Shown one piece after another: positions 10,201-18,362 of a stretch of DNA of 64,000 nt. A program made the translations under genes and the position numbers. Position 1 is the stretch's first letter. The number at the start of each line of letters is the position of its first letter. Where the stretch lies: assembly GCA_052390415.1 (NCBI GenBank), contig JBQTGY010000045.1:20902-84901 (forward strand). The letters are read 5' to 3'. Under the pieces are notes generated by a model. It did not search any database. It had not been told where the DNA came from and saw only the letters and a program-made list of their open reading frames with translations. The DNA is from JANNWF01 sp052390415. GTDB lineage: Bacteria > Pseudomonadota > Gammaproteobacteria > Xanthomonadales > Xanthomonadaceae.

Positions 10201-10371
10201 CGCGTTCAAGGCGATGCTCAACAGCGCGATCAACAGCAGCGCCAGGCCCACACTGAGCAGACCCTCCAGCGGAACACTGGGTCGCCATGGCTTCATCGCA
10301 GCAACCACCCGCACGAATTGGGCACGCGATGTGCCTCGTCTGTCGTCCGCAACCGCCTCGCCTTGCCGCAC
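7231..10371 (-). CDS. unorthodox hybrid sensor kinase (CHASE3-PAS-PAS-HisKA-HATPase-REC-HPt)
   Basis: 1046 residues from a GTG at 10371; an ATG at 10296 (residue 26), just before the first helix, is an equally good start. Two membrane helices (about 36-56 and 211-235) bracket a helical CHASE3-like periplasmic sensor. Two PAS domains follow (about 245-365 and 375-490). The dimerisation domain carries H519 (SHEIRTPMNG). The ATPase domain has N-box NLVSNALKF, DSGIG and GGTGLGL. The receiver has D827 (LLLTDCNMPG) and the C-terminal HPt has H990 (HRIKGAAG). This is the BvgS/EvgS-type four-step relay, complete at every phosphorylation site. The overlapping REC-EAL gene is its probable output. Confidence 0.9.
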   Translation of the reverse strand: MRQGEAVADDRRGTSRAQFVRVVAAMKPWRPSVPLEGLLSVGLALLLIALLSIALNASSQRASEAMLWTEHTKQVLIRLSKVREALAVAESSQRGWLLNEDAAYLTRLEQALRDLRSAAVGTRELLSDNPSQLARAERLVGLIEQRIQLFEGTREAYAGGITQARAFFGSGHPQRASDAVLSVVEKLADEENRLLAERLQQQQASSTQMRRILIATGLAGIGLLLPLGFGLFLQTRALRRARGRLAGIADNLPGAVYVYRMDADGRAQYEFLSRNVEQVRGVAREDALRDATLTREAIIAEDRAHYDHAVAISAATLSVLDVEFRIRMKDELRWVHSSAIPVRRADGSVLWNGYWSDVTAIKHTELALQEARQRLEDAQRVARLGDWTHDLESGRITWSPFLYELLERDPASGPPDYDEAVTLFEDGGVEVIAQAIQNTVQSGRQQEYELRIRRSDGQRLHLLVTAVPCREADGRIRSMRGTLQDITEHKALEAKLREAKEAADSANRAKSTFLATMSHEIRTPMNGILGTLELVSLAPLSADVRSAIEVARESGASLQRIIDDILDFSKIEAGRLEIRAEPTSISNIVNGVQRIFSGTASSLGLALTQHCDPQISPAALIDGLRLRQILSNLVSNALKFTRVGEIRILAERWEGAGDIQWVRFTVEDSGIGIVAAEQARLFQPFNQADSDNATRAGGTGLGLAICRRLAELMGGSIELRSEPGVGTRVTLSIPAPVADPQALPHSADLIGKAAVGPLLSAPERAAPPLDQAEHDGSLVLVVDDQPINRLVMRGQLNVLGYAAIEAEGGQQALALLDIHRVGLLLTDCNMPGMSGYELSRRVRERERLAGRPRVPIIACSANALDGVVAECLAAGMDDYIAKPTRLLLMQERLRRWLPLRDAVLDLGSPASTFAIGAEVDDAPAPADGECAKAAVNPVLDQRLLQRLTKSNPASTRRVLRKFQQVNDADIEALRHAIHNGDAEQVVHYAHRIKGAAGMVGAEALAALCASIERAGRRGDSAAVISQLPQLHLHLETLNACLDAEQS

Positions 10372-10684
10372 TCCATCGCCCTGATCCTCTGAATGTTTTT
10401 CTGGCCTTGTCAGATGAAGTGTCGCGACAAGGCGATCATTCGCAGGGTGGGTGCAGAATCCGATTGCCCGCCCTGCAATGCCATCACGCCCGCCATGCAG
10501 GGCAACCGGCGCAACGCTTACTGCAGGGCACTGGACGTCGATGCAAACAAGAACGATCAGTCGGTGTTCGGAATCGCAACGCCGGTAGCCAACGTCGGCG
10601 CTTGCTCAACCGTGATATCAAGCACTTGGCGGATGGCATGTCGATTGCAAGTTGCGGCTGGACCGTTGTCAGAAGGAAACACGC
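10372..10684. other. 313-bp divergent intergenic region
   Basis: This lies between the kinase (minus) and the permease (plus) and must hold both promoters. No gene, strong hairpin or repeat family member was recognised. Confidence 0.4.
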
Positions 10685-13129
10685 GTGAGCAAGACCATTG
10701 AGCGAATCGATGCCGTGGAATCGTTCCAGGAAAGCGTTGTTCGCGACCTGCGATCATCGTTCCGAAGCTTGGGCGCGAGCTGGGGCTTCACCCTTGGCAG
10801 CACGGTCGTGTTGGCGCTCGCCATCGCTGCCACCGCGGCTATCTTCGCGGTCGTCAACACGGTGCTGCTGCAACCGCTTGCGTATCCCGATGCTGATCGC
10901 ATCGTCGCGGTCGAAACGGCTTGGGCCGGCACGGCGCAAGGCAGCCCGCAGGTATCGACGCCGGACTTCCTCGCGTGGCAAACGCAGGTCGACGTGTTCG
11001 AGTCCTTGGCGTACTACTCCGGCGAGGAGGATGTCGCTACCGTCGTCGATGGTCGCGCCGAGTTCGCCAATGACATGTATGTCTCGCCGGAATTTTTCGA
11101 CGTGTTCGGCCAGCAACCCGCGGCCGGACGTCTGTTGACCGAGCAGGATGTGGTGAGCGGCGATACCGCCCCGTCCGTGATCGTGGTCAGGCATGCATGG
11201 GCGGAAGCGCATTACGGCAGCGCCGAAGCCGCGGTCGGCAAGACCATCATCGTCTACGGCACCTCGATGCAGATTGTCGGCGTCGCCGCGCCTGGCTTCA
11301 GTTTTCCGGGCAGGACGGATTTCTGGACCGCGTGGCGCTCGACGAACACGGACCGAAATGCGCCGGAGTTCGACGTGATCGGCAAACTGCGCGCCGGGCA
11401 AGACCTTGAGGGTGCACATGCCGGGATGCGTGTCCTCAGCGACAACCTCGCCCAGCAGTACCCGGAGAATCGCCTGAAGTCCGCGAGCCTGGTTCCCTTG
11501 CAAGAGCGGCTGACGGCGCATGTGCAGACGATGCTCTGGTTGTTGCTGGGCGCCGTTCTGGTGGTGCTGCTGATCGCCTGCGCCAATGTGTCTAGCTTGT
11601 TGATCGCGCGAGCTGGTGTGCGAGCGCGCGACATCGCTTTGCGAGCCGCGCTGGGTGCCAGCCGCGGCCGGCTGATTCGGCAGCTGTTGCTTGAGAGTTG
11701 CGTACTCGCCGCGCTTTCCGCCGTGCTCGGTTTGGCGCTGGCGGCGGCTTTCATCTGGGGTCTGCAAGCCTGGCTGCCCACCGAGCTGCCGCGCCTGCAT
11801 GAGGTGCGGATGGATCTTGCGGTGATCGGATTTGTGGTGTGCCTGGCGCTGGCTTCGGTCGCGCTGTTCGCGCTGTTGCCGGCCATCCATGTGACCCGGC
11901 TCGACCTGTCGCAAGCGCTCAAACTGGGCGGTTCAAAGGGCGCGACCGCCGGTGACAGTTCGGGCCTGCGCGCATGGCTGGTCGTTGCCGAAGTCGCGCT
12001 GTCGGTCACCCTGCTGGTCAGCGCCGGCCTGCTGCTGCGCTCGTTCCAGACCCTGCAACAGGTGGACGTCGGCTTCGCCAAAGAACGCGTGATGCTGGCC
12101 TACACGCAATATCCGGTCGACGACGATGAAGATCGACGCCAACGAACCGCGTTCTACGGCGAGCTGATCGAACGTCTCCGCGAAACACCGGGTATCACCG
12201 CGGCGGCGGGCGTTTCCTTCCTGCCGATGGGCAAGGAGCGTCGGCCGGCACGGAACTACTTCGTGCAAGGTTTGCCTGAGGGTTTGCCCGGCGAACAACC
12301 GATGGCACAGGTCAACGCCATCACCCGCGGCTACTTCAGCACGCTCGATATTCCGCTGCTTGAAGGCCGTGACTTTCAAGCGACCGACACGCCCGACCAA
12401 CCTCCGCGAATCATCATTAACCAAGCCCTGGCGCGTGCGTCGTTTGCTGACCAGTCACCCCTGGGCAGACAGATCCGTTTCGGCCACAACGCACCATGGA
12501 TGGAAGTGGTGGGCGTCGTCGGCGACGTGCGCTGGCAAGATCCTGACCAAGCGCCGCCGCCGGTCATCTATGCGGCATCCACCCAAGGCGTGGGCGGATC
12601 GTTGTCGATCATCGCGCGCTCAGCCTTGGCCGAAGCGAGCTTGGCGGACACCATGCGCCGGGTGCTGCATGAGGCCAATCCCGACATTCCCGCACGCTTC
12701 GAAACGATGACGCAACTGTTCGATGGCGCGCTCGCCTACCCACGCTTTCGTAGCCAATTGGTCGCCGCATTTGCCGCGTCCGCCGCGTTGCTCGCGGCCG
12801 TCGGCATCTTCAGCGTGCTCGCCTATCTGGTCGGCCAACGCAGCCGCGAAATCGCCGTGCGCCGCGCGGTCGGTGCGCGGTCGGCGGATGTGATGCGCTT
12901 GATCGTCGGTCAAGGCATGCGGCTGGTGGCAGCCGGTCTGCTGCTGGGATTGCTAGGTGCCTTCGCCGTCGCCAACACCCTGCGCAGCTTGCTGTTCGAG
13001 ATCAGCCCGTGGGATGTGGAGGCCTACGTTGGTGCAATCCTGGTATTAGGCATCGCGGCCCTGCTCGCCACGCTGATACCAGCGATCCGAGCCACATCCA
13101 TTGAGCCGGTAGCAGCCTTGCAGCAGTAG
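10685..13129 (+). CDS. ADOP-type duplicated ABC permease (FtsX/MacB family)
   Basis: About 814 residues from a GTG with AAGGA seven bases upstream; a TTG at 10652 gives a longer but less likely frame. There are two permease repeats, each with a MacB-type periplasmic core. TM1 is about residues 35-62, followed by the periplasmic region and three helices (about 280-400). After a linker with DSSGLRAWL comes a second set of one plus three helices. This is the fused eight-helix arrangement of the ADOP (acidobacterial duplicated orphan permease) group, related to MacB and LolCE. No ATPase gene adjoins it, as is usual for the group. Substrate unknown. Confidence 0.85.
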   Translation: MSKTIERIDAVESFQESVVRDLRSSFRSLGASWGFTLGSTVVLALAIAATAAIFAVVNTVLLQPLAYPDADRIVAVETAWAGTAQGSPQVSTPDFLAWQTQVDVFESLAYYSGEEDVATVVDGRAEFANDMYVSPEFFDVFGQQPAAGRLLTEQDVVSGDTAPSVIVVRHAWAEAHYGSAEAAVGKTIIVYGTSMQIVGVAAPGFSFPGRTDFWTAWRSTNTDRNAPEFDVIGKLRAGQDLEGAHAGMRVLSDNLAQQYPENRLKSASLVPLQERLTAHVQTMLWLLLGAVLVVLLIACANVSSLLIARAGVRARDIALRAALGASRGRLIRQLLLESCVLAALSAVLGLALAAAFIWGLQAWLPTELPRLHEVRMDLAVIGFVVCLALASVALFALLPAIHVTRLDLSQALKLGGSKGATAGDSSGLRAWLVVAEVALSVTLLVSAGLLLRSFQTLQQVDVGFAKERVMLAYTQYPVDDDEDRRQRTAFYGELIERLRETPGITAAAGVSFLPMGKERRPARNYFVQGLPEGLPGEQPMAQVNAITRGYFSTLDIPLLEGRDFQATDTPDQPPRIIINQALARASFADQSPLGRQIRFGHNAPWMEVVGVVGDVRWQDPDQAPPPVIYAASTQGVGGSLSIIARSALAEASLADTMRRVLHEANPDIPARFETMTQLFDGALAYPRFRSQLVAAFAASAALLAAVGIFSVLAYLVGQRSREIAVRRAVGARSADVMRLIVGQGMRLVAAGLLLGLLGAFAVANTLRSLLFEISPWDVEAYVGAILVLGIAALLATLIPAIRATSIEPVAALQQ

Positions 13130-13167
13130 CTTCGCAGTGACATGCGGATCGGCAAGATCAAGGTTCG

Positions 13168-13279
13168 CAGGTTGGCGGTAAGCGCAACGCACCCCAACAT
13201 ATTCTTGCGTTGATATGACCTGTGCCGTACACGGCGGGCGAGCGCCATTGGGGTTCGCTGCGCTCACCGCCAAACTACA
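13168..13279. repeat. palindromic repeat family A, copy 1
   Basis: About 112 bp. Its left arm (AGGTTGGCGGTAAGCGCAAC) and right arm (GTTCGCTGCGCTCACCGCCA) are near reverse complements of each other, separated by about 50 bp that contain TTCTTGCG and GGCGGGCGAGCG. The same arms and spacer motifs recur at 16608, 20158 and 24667. It fills most of the gap between the ADOP permease and the ATPase gene. No coding capacity; it resembles a non-autonomous palindromic element or large intergenic repeat. Confidence 0.8.
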
Positions 13280-13329
13280 CGCTGATCGATTGGCAGCCCC
13301 CGAATGACCGATGCTGATGACTCGAACCC

Positions 13330-14088
13330 ATGCCTCGCCCATTGAACGCCTCCGTCATCGGGAGCCCATTCCTCGACCATGTGGGTTTGCACGCGGATCG
13401 GGTGGACGATGGGCAATACCCATTCACCATCCGCTCGATCATGCGTGGCCTGCCGCTGCGCTTCAGCACGCCGGTCACGTTTCTGGTGGGCGAAAACGGG
13501 TCAGGCAAATCCACCTTGCTGGAAGCGCTGGCGTGGGCGCTAGGATTCAGCGATCAAGGCGGTGACCGCAGCAACGCCTACGCCGAAGGCGCGGATGGTC
13601 ATGCGCTGGGACGGGCACTTGCACTGCGCTGGCGCAAGCGCGTCAGCGGCGGCTTTTTCCTGCGCGCCGAGACCTTCTTCAACTACGCCCGCCACCTCGA
13701 AGAACTCGGAAGTTCTTTCAGCCTCTACGATGGAATTCCGCTCAACCAGCGCTCCCACGGCGAGGCATTCCTGGCGCTGTTCCAGAATCGCTTCGAAGAC
13801 GGCACCTACTTGCTTGACGAGCCCGAAGCCGCACTGTCGCCAAGCCGCCAACTCGCCTTCCTGTCGGTGCTGCACGACCTGTCCAGAAGCCGCGCCGCGC
13901 AACTCATCATCGCCACCCACTCGCCGATCCTGCTGACCCTGCCCGGCGCCCGCGTGCTCCGTTGCGATGATGCCGGAATCAACGAAGTGGACTACCGCGA
14001 CACCGAACACTTTCAACTGACACGGGATTTTCTGAATGCGCCGGAGCGGTATTTTCGGCACTTGTTTGATGGGGGTGGGGAGGACTGA
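13330..14088 (+). CDS. ABC/SMC-like AAA ATPase, 252 aa
   Basis: A soluble ATPase of the ABC-ATPase clade. Walker A is GENGSGKST (residues 54-62), the signature-like segment is RSHGE (141-145), Walker B is YLLDEPEAALS (160-170) and the H-loop is ATHSPIL with H197. It has no membrane partner and no transport permease beside it, so it is not a typical importer subunit. Proteins of this size and type occur both alone and as the nucleotide-binding part of defence systems (OLD/RloC-like, AAA_15/AAA_21). It lies between two copies of repeat A beside an AbiTii gene, which makes a defence role possible but unproven. Confidence 0.8.
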   Translation: MPRPLNASVIGSPFLDHVGLHADRVDDGQYPFTIRSIMRGLPLRFSTPVTFLVGENGSGKSTLLEALAWALGFSDQGGDRSNAYAEGADGHALGRALALRWRKRVSGGFFLRAETFFNYARHLEELGSSFSLYDGIPLNQRSHGEAFLALFQNRFEDGTYLLDEPEAALSPSRQLAFLSVLHDLSRSRAAQLIIATHSPILLTLPGARVLRCDDAGINEVDYRDTEHFQLTRDFLNAPERYFRHLFDGGGED

Positions 14089-14272
14089 CTGTGCACTTCG
14101 CGGTCACCAGTTCCAATTGCTCTGAGCACAGACGCGGCGACCAGACTGCTGCCAAGGCTTCTTACCTCAGTGTTTCATCCCGCTGCGACGGCATCGAATC
14201 CTTGTGGAATAACGCTTACCCGAAAGTCTCAGGCAAAGTACGATGAAGGCTGTGTAGTTCAAGGGAGTGCCT

Positions 14273-15166
14273 GTGTCGCTACTTCGCGAGATCCAAGCCG
14301 AGGCGATGTCTGATGGCGATATCGCGACACTTCTGAGGAAATGTAAAGTCCTAGCATTTCGCCTGAGTAACCACGAGTTCAAAGCGTGGGTTGACAATGA
14401 ACTCAATGGCTACTCGGATGTAGACGAACTTCCGAAATACCGGATCTTCCACGTTGAGTCTTACGGACACTTCAGCGGGCCCTTCGGATCGGGAATCAAG
14501 AACGGCCCGATTCCGCCATTAGCCCTTCCGGCGCATTACCGCGAGTTCGCCAGTACTTCTCGCATGGCCCAACCGGTCTCCGCCTACTCCTCGTTGCTTC
14601 GCGAAGGGAAGCGCAACAACTTTCAAGAGCAGTGGCCAGCAAACTTAACCGCACTTGTCTCGCGTGACATCTATCAGAACATGGCGTGCGGTGCCGCGTG
14701 GAAGCTAATTCCATATAACGCAGTCGCGTCATTGGTGGACACCATTCGAACTCGCGTCCTCAATTTTTGTCTTGAGATTGAGGCGCTTGCCCCGGCCGCA
14801 GGCGAAGCCTCAATTAATTCGTCACCGGTTTCGCAAGAGAGAGTTACCCAAGTGTTCCATACGCACATTAACGGTACTGTTCAAAATCTATCCTCAGGTG
14901 GATCCAACTTTTCGCAATCCGCTTCGATCAATACGAACGCAGACGCGATATTCACATCGCTACTTCAGGCGCTCAGTAGCGCGGGAATCGGCACACCGGA
15001 AAAGAATGCTGCAAGCGTCGCCGTGAGCATGATGAAGGACTCCTACGGCACTTCCGACTTTACAGATCGTTACCGTAGTTTTATGAGCGTGGTCGCGGAC
15101 CACATGCAAGTTCTTGGGCCAGTTGTCGCGCCGTTTCTCGGGCCCGTGGCAGGGTTGATTTCGTAA
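14273..15166 (+). CDS. AbiTii-domain protein (putative abortive-infection)
   Basis: About 297 residues. I choose a GTG at 14273, which has AAGGGAG five bases upstream; a GTG six bases earlier overlaps that site. The N-terminal third carries the features I associate with the AbiTii domain: SLLREIQ at the start, LLRKCKVLA with RL, then WVDNELNGY and LPKYR. A low-complexity Ser/Asn/Thr stretch follows (about residues 185-220), then a hydrophobic C-terminus with Gly/Pro (residues 270-295) that could insert into membrane. AbiTii-domain proteins have been linked to abortive phage resistance; the mechanism is not settled. Confidence 0.7.
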   Translation: MSLLREIQAEAMSDGDIATLLRKCKVLAFRLSNHEFKAWVDNELNGYSDVDELPKYRIFHVESYGHFSGPFGSGIKNGPIPPLALPAHYREFASTSRMAQPVSAYSSLLREGKRNNFQEQWPANLTALVSRDIYQNMACGAAWKLIPYNAVASLVDTIRTRVLNFCLEIEALAPAAGEASINSSPVSQERVTQVFHTHINGTVQNLSSGGSNFSQSASINTNADAIFTSLLQALSSAGIGTPEKNAASVAVSMMKDSYGTSDFTDRYRSFMSVVADHMQVLGPVVAPFLGPVAGLIS

Positions 15167-15379
15167 TGGCCGTACCCTTCGAGTCACGAGAACCGTCGCC
15201 GACACCGAAATCTCTTCTGACCAAAGTGCAGGAGCAGAGACGCCGACGCTCCTGACAACCAACTGCCTGATGGCAGTGTTGATCGAGGATGCCGCGGCGA
15301 ACTGGCTGGTAGCGAGCACAGACGACACCTTGCCACAGACCGGCACATCGGCGATATTCGCAATTCGCGAATTCCGAAT

Positions 15380-15916
15380 ATGGCTATGGAACTCAAGCCG
15401 CAGGACTTGCTGGTTTTGCTCAAGGTAGCGGCTCACAGGGAGCTGCGCTGGACATATGTTGGCCTGGGCGAAGCACTGTCCATGAGTGCATCCGAGGTGC
15501 ACGCCAGCGTCAGGCGTGCTGTGACAAGCGGCTTGGCAATCTCGCGAGGTCGAGGCGATTGGTCGCCTGTGCGCCCGGCCTTGCTGGAGTTCGCCGCACA
15601 CGGCGTGCGTTATGTCTGGCCTGCCACGGCCGGGCCAATGAAGCGCGGGGTGCCCACCTCCTTCGGGGCCTTGCCGCTTAGCGAGAAAATCTCGGCCGTG
15701 CCCGGCGAAGCACCGGTATGGGCGCATCCGCAAGGCAGTGCCAAGGGGCCGGCTCTGTCGCCGATCTACCGCACGGCACCGCAAGCGGCGCTGGCTGACC
15801 CCGCGCTGCACCGGATGCTGGCGCTGGTGGACGCGCTACGCACGGGCCGGGCGCGCGAACGCACGTTGGCGGCCAGCCTGTTGAAGCAGGAGATGGAGGG
15901 TGCTGATGCGCAGTGA
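15380..15916 (+). CDS. winged-helix-like protein paired with nucleotidyltransferase (putative antitoxin)
   Basis: 178 residues. Residues about 5-60 look like a winged helix-turn-helix (DLLVLLKVAAH, then LGEALSMSASEVHASVRRA and a recognition-wing pattern). The rest is Ala/Pro-rich with a helical C-terminus. It overlaps the next gene by 11 bases. A small DNA-binding protein directly before an AbiEii-like nucleotidyltransferase is the layout of type IV toxin-antitoxin pairs such as AbiEi/AbiEii, so it may be the antitoxin and autorepressor. The protein is not a clear AbiEi homologue, so this is inference from context. Confidence 0.65.
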   Translation: MAMELKPQDLLVLLKVAAHRELRWTYVGLGEALSMSASEVHASVRRAVTSGLAISRGRGDWSPVRPALLEFAAHGVRYVWPATAGPMKRGVPTSFGALPLSEKISAVPGEAPVWAHPQGSAKGPALSPIYRTAPQAALADPALHRMLALVDALRTGRARERTLAASLLKQEMEGADAQ

Positions 15917-16589
15917 CGACCCAAATCTTCCCTTTCTGCGGCTGATCGCCGAGGCCTTGGGCGAACTGGTGGAAGAGGTGGTGTTCGTCGGCGGCGCAGT
16001 GGCTGGGCTGCTGCTGACGGATCCGCTGGCTGAAGGTGTTCGTGCCACGCGCGATGTCGATGCCGTGATCGACGCCGGCCGGGCGCAGTTTCATCGTTTC
16101 GAATTGCAGGTGGCGGGGGCAGGCTTCAAGCGGGACATGGATGACGGGGTGATCTGCCGCTGGGTTCATCGTCAGTCGGGAGTGCTGTTCGACCTGATGC
16201 CAGTGCAATCCGAGATTCTGGGGTTCAGCAATCCTTGGTATCGCTACGCTGTCGAAAGTGCGGAGCGGGTGGATCTGGGGCAAGGTCTTTCAATACGCCG
16301 AGTAAGTGCGGTTGCGTTCGTGGCCACCAAGCTCGCGGCGTTTGGCAACCGCGGTGGCGGCGACATCTTGGGCAGCCATGATCTCGAAGACATTTTGAAC
16401 GTCATTGACGGCCGGGAAGAGCTGGCCGCAGAAATTGCTGCCGCGCCAGAGAACGTGCGCAACACAATTGTCCGAGCATTTTCGGACATCCTGCGTCACC
16501 CGGATTTTGCCAATGCCCTGCCTGGCTTGGTTGCCGAACCGGAACGCGCCGAGATCGTCCGGCAGCGCATGGTCAAGATGTCGCGGTGA
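15906..16589 (+). CDS. nucleotidyltransferase-fold protein, AbiEii/MNT-like
   Basis: 227 residues from an ATG with GGAGG seven bases upstream, inside the end of the previous gene. The nucleotidyltransferase core is visible: VVFVGGAVAGLLLTDP (glycine pair, residues about 28-43), then TRDVDAVID with the metal-binding D-x-D pair. Later segments LFDLMP and VAFVATKLAAFGNRGGGD followed by HDLEDILNVID match the shape of AbiEii/AbiGii-like or DUF6036-like enzymes. It could add a nucleotide to a tRNA or protein target as a toxin. Immediately downstream lies repeat A copy 2. Confidence 0.7.
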   Translation: MRSDDPNLPFLRLIAEALGELVEEVVFVGGAVAGLLLTDPLAEGVRATRDVDAVIDAGRAQFHRFELQVAGAGFKRDMDDGVICRWVHRQSGVLFDLMPVQSEILGFSNPWYRYAVESAERVDLGQGLSIRRVSAVAFVATKLAAFGNRGGGDILGSHDLEDILNVIDGREELAAEIAAAPENVRNTIVRAFSDILRHPDFANALPGLVAEPERAEIVRQRMVKMSR

Positions 16590-16607
16590 GCCTCGACAAA
16601 GAGGCGG

Positions 16608-16695
16608 TAGGTTGGCGGTAAGCACAGCGCACCCCAACGGATTCTTGCGACGAGTGTTTTCGGATTGGTTGGCGAGTGGCGTTGGGGTTCACTGC
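16608..16695. repeat. palindromic repeat family A, copy 2 (right arm truncated)
   Basis: The left arm (TAGGTTGGCGGTAAGC) and spacer (ATTCTTGCGACGAGTG) match the other copies, and the right arm starts normally (GTTGGGGTTCACTGCG). After that it diverges: the terminal part complementary to TAGGTTGG is absent and the sequence becomes permease coding DNA. The copy is therefore fused to the 5' end of a broken transporter gene. Confidence 0.75.
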
Positions 16696-17323
16696 GATCG
16701 CCTTGGGTTTGGCCTTGCTGCTGATGCAGCACCGTTTCGCGGTCAAGAGCGCACGGACGATCGTCTATCTTCCGTCGGTGGTGCCCGATATCGCCTACGC
16801 GCTGCTGTGGCTGTGGATACTCAATCCCATCTACGGCCCGTTGGGTCTGGCTTTGCGATCCATCGGCTTGCCCTCGGAAACCTGGCTGCTGAGCCCCTGG
16901 GGCGCGCGCGGATCGATCATCCTGCTCAGCCTGTTCCAGATTGGCGAGGTCTACGTCGTGCTGCTGGCGGCGCGTCGCGAATTGCCCGGCGAACTGTACG
17001 AACTATGTGCCATCGAAGGCGTATCGCCGTGGTTCGTGTTCCGTCGGGTGACCCTGCCACTGCTGCTGACGGCGCTGCTGTTTTTGGCCGCGCGCGATGT
17101 CGCCTTGAGTCTGCAAACCAGTTTTGTGCCGGCGCTGGTCATCACCAAGGGCGGCCCCAATTTCGCCACCCTGTTCCTGCCCCTGTATGTGTATCAGAGC
17201 GGCTTCGAGTACCTGCGCTTCGGCTATGCCGCAGCAATGTCGGTGGCGATGTTCGCGCTCACGGCAGGCATGGTCGGCGTGCAGTGGCTGGTGCTCCGAC
17301 GTTGGCGGACGGAACATGCATAG
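16676..17323 (+). pseudogene. N-truncated sugar ABC transporter permease (MalF/UgpA-like)
   Basis: 215 codons from a GTG inside the repeat arm. The protein matches the middle and C-terminal part of MalF/UgpA-type permeases: a helix, then IVYLPSVVPDIAYALLW, the EAA-loop region (ELYELCAIEGVSPWFVFRRV, the site that docks on the ATPase) and ITKGGP with closing helices. Family members usually have about 290 residues, so roughly 80-90 N-terminal residues with the first helix are missing and replaced by repeat sequence. No ATPase, binding protein or full second permease is nearby. I read it as a remnant of a lost transporter operon. Confidence 0.75.
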
Positions 17324-17381
17324 AGCGGTTCTTTACCGGAACGCCTTCCGTTCAGCGCGAAGTGACGACAGGCCGATGTAG
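17316..17381 (+). pseudogene. remnant start of second permease gene (MalG-like), 21 codons
   Basis: An ATG overlapping the stop of the truncated permease opens a frame beginning MHRAVLY. That is the usual coupling point and style of N-terminus for the partner permease (MalG/UgpE-like). It runs only 21 codons and loses hydrophobic character after about residue 8. The partner gene therefore appears to have been deleted just after its start, with the AraC gene now following on the opposite strand. The call rests on position and a short match. Confidence 0.4.
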
Positions 17382-17406
17382 CGCGTACCCGATCAGCAAA
17401 CCCGGC

Positions 17407-18267
17407 TCAGTCAACCGACTCGCCGCCTCGACCGCGCGCGTGTCCACGCACGAAGGCGGCTGCCATGCGCAGGGTCGCGTCGCCTTCGCGCTCGGCGCGC
17501 AGCGCCCGCCGCAGGTGCGCCGGGGTCAGCCCGGTGAAGCGACGGACTTCGCGCGTCGCATGCGCCTGATCGGCAAAGCCGACCTCGAGCGCCAATTCGG
17601 AGAGGGCATCTCGATCACGATCCAGCTCGCGCAACGTGGCCTGCAGGCGCTGCACGCGCGCGTATTCCTTGGCAGTGAGGCCGACCTGGCGCAGGAAGCG
17701 GGTCTGCAGGCTGCGCGTGCTCATGCTCTGCTGGCGTGCCAGTGCGCCGATGCCAATGTCGCCGTGCGCGGCGTCGATCTGTGCGACCACCGTGTCGATC
17801 TGCGCATCGATCATGAACCCGGCGCACTGCGCTTCCAGCACCGCCCACAGCGGCGCAGGATTGTCATTGTCAGCGTAGCGCTTGCAGGCCGCTGAGAAAT
17901 CCGAGGCAATCGCCAGCGCGTGTTGGCGCAGATCGACAATGGCATCGACCAGGCCGGCCAGCGCCGCCCCAAGCAGCAGACCACTTGCCGCAGGCTGCAG
18001 GCGCACGCCAACGCAGTCGACCCGACCCGCAGCGGCCAGCCGCACCGCCGAGCGCATCTGCGCCGCGAACAAACACTCGGCCTGGGTGTGCCAGTCGGCT
18101 TGCAGACTCAGTCGGCGCATGGGCGGCCCGAGATGCACGATCAGCTCGCAGCGCCCGTCCGGGTAGATCGTCTGCGCGGTGGCCGCGGGCTGATCGACAC
18201 GCAGCCGCCACAGGCACTGCAGGTGGCGCTGCAGTGCTGGCGGCGGAGTCAGTTCAAGGTAGTCCAT
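17407..18267 (-). CDS. AraC-family transcriptional regulator
   Basis: 286 residues. The N-terminal half (about 1-140) begins DYLELTPPPALQ and contains IYPDGRCELIVHLG, the pattern of the DUF6597-type sensor found before AraC domains. The C-terminal half is an AraC DNA-binding domain with two helix-turn-helices: IGIGALARQQSMSTRSLQ as the first, and LSELALEVGFADQAHATREV with FTGLTPAHLRR as the second (about residues 165-260). It is a cytoplasmic regulator and probably binds a small ligand. It is divergent from the DUF6265 gene, a likely target. Confidence 0.85.
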   Translation of the reverse strand: MDYLELTPPPALQRHLQCLWRLRVDQPAATAQTIYPDGRCELIVHLGPPMRRLSLQADWHTQAECLFAAQMRSAVRLAAAGRVDCVGVRLQPAASGLLLGAALAGLVDAIVDLRQHALAIASDFSAACKRYADNDNPAPLWAVLEAQCAGFMIDAQIDTVVAQIDAAHGDIGIGALARQQSMSTRSLQTRFLRQVGLTAKEYARVQRLQATLRELDRDRDALSELALEVGFADQAHATREVRRFTGLTPAHLRRALRAEREGDATLRMAAAFVRGHARGRGGESVD

Positions 18268-18362
18268 TCAGGCGGCTCTCCATCCTGAAAGCATGCGCAT
18301 TTGTTCAATTCTGCCCGCCTTGGCAGCGCCACACTGAGCGTCCCTCACAGCGAGACTTCAGC

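Noticed and set aside
16405..17895. 496-codon plus-strand frame spanning the nucleotidyltransferase end, repeat, permease and AraC gene
   Set aside because: It crosses three independent features in frames other than theirs and shows no coherent protein.
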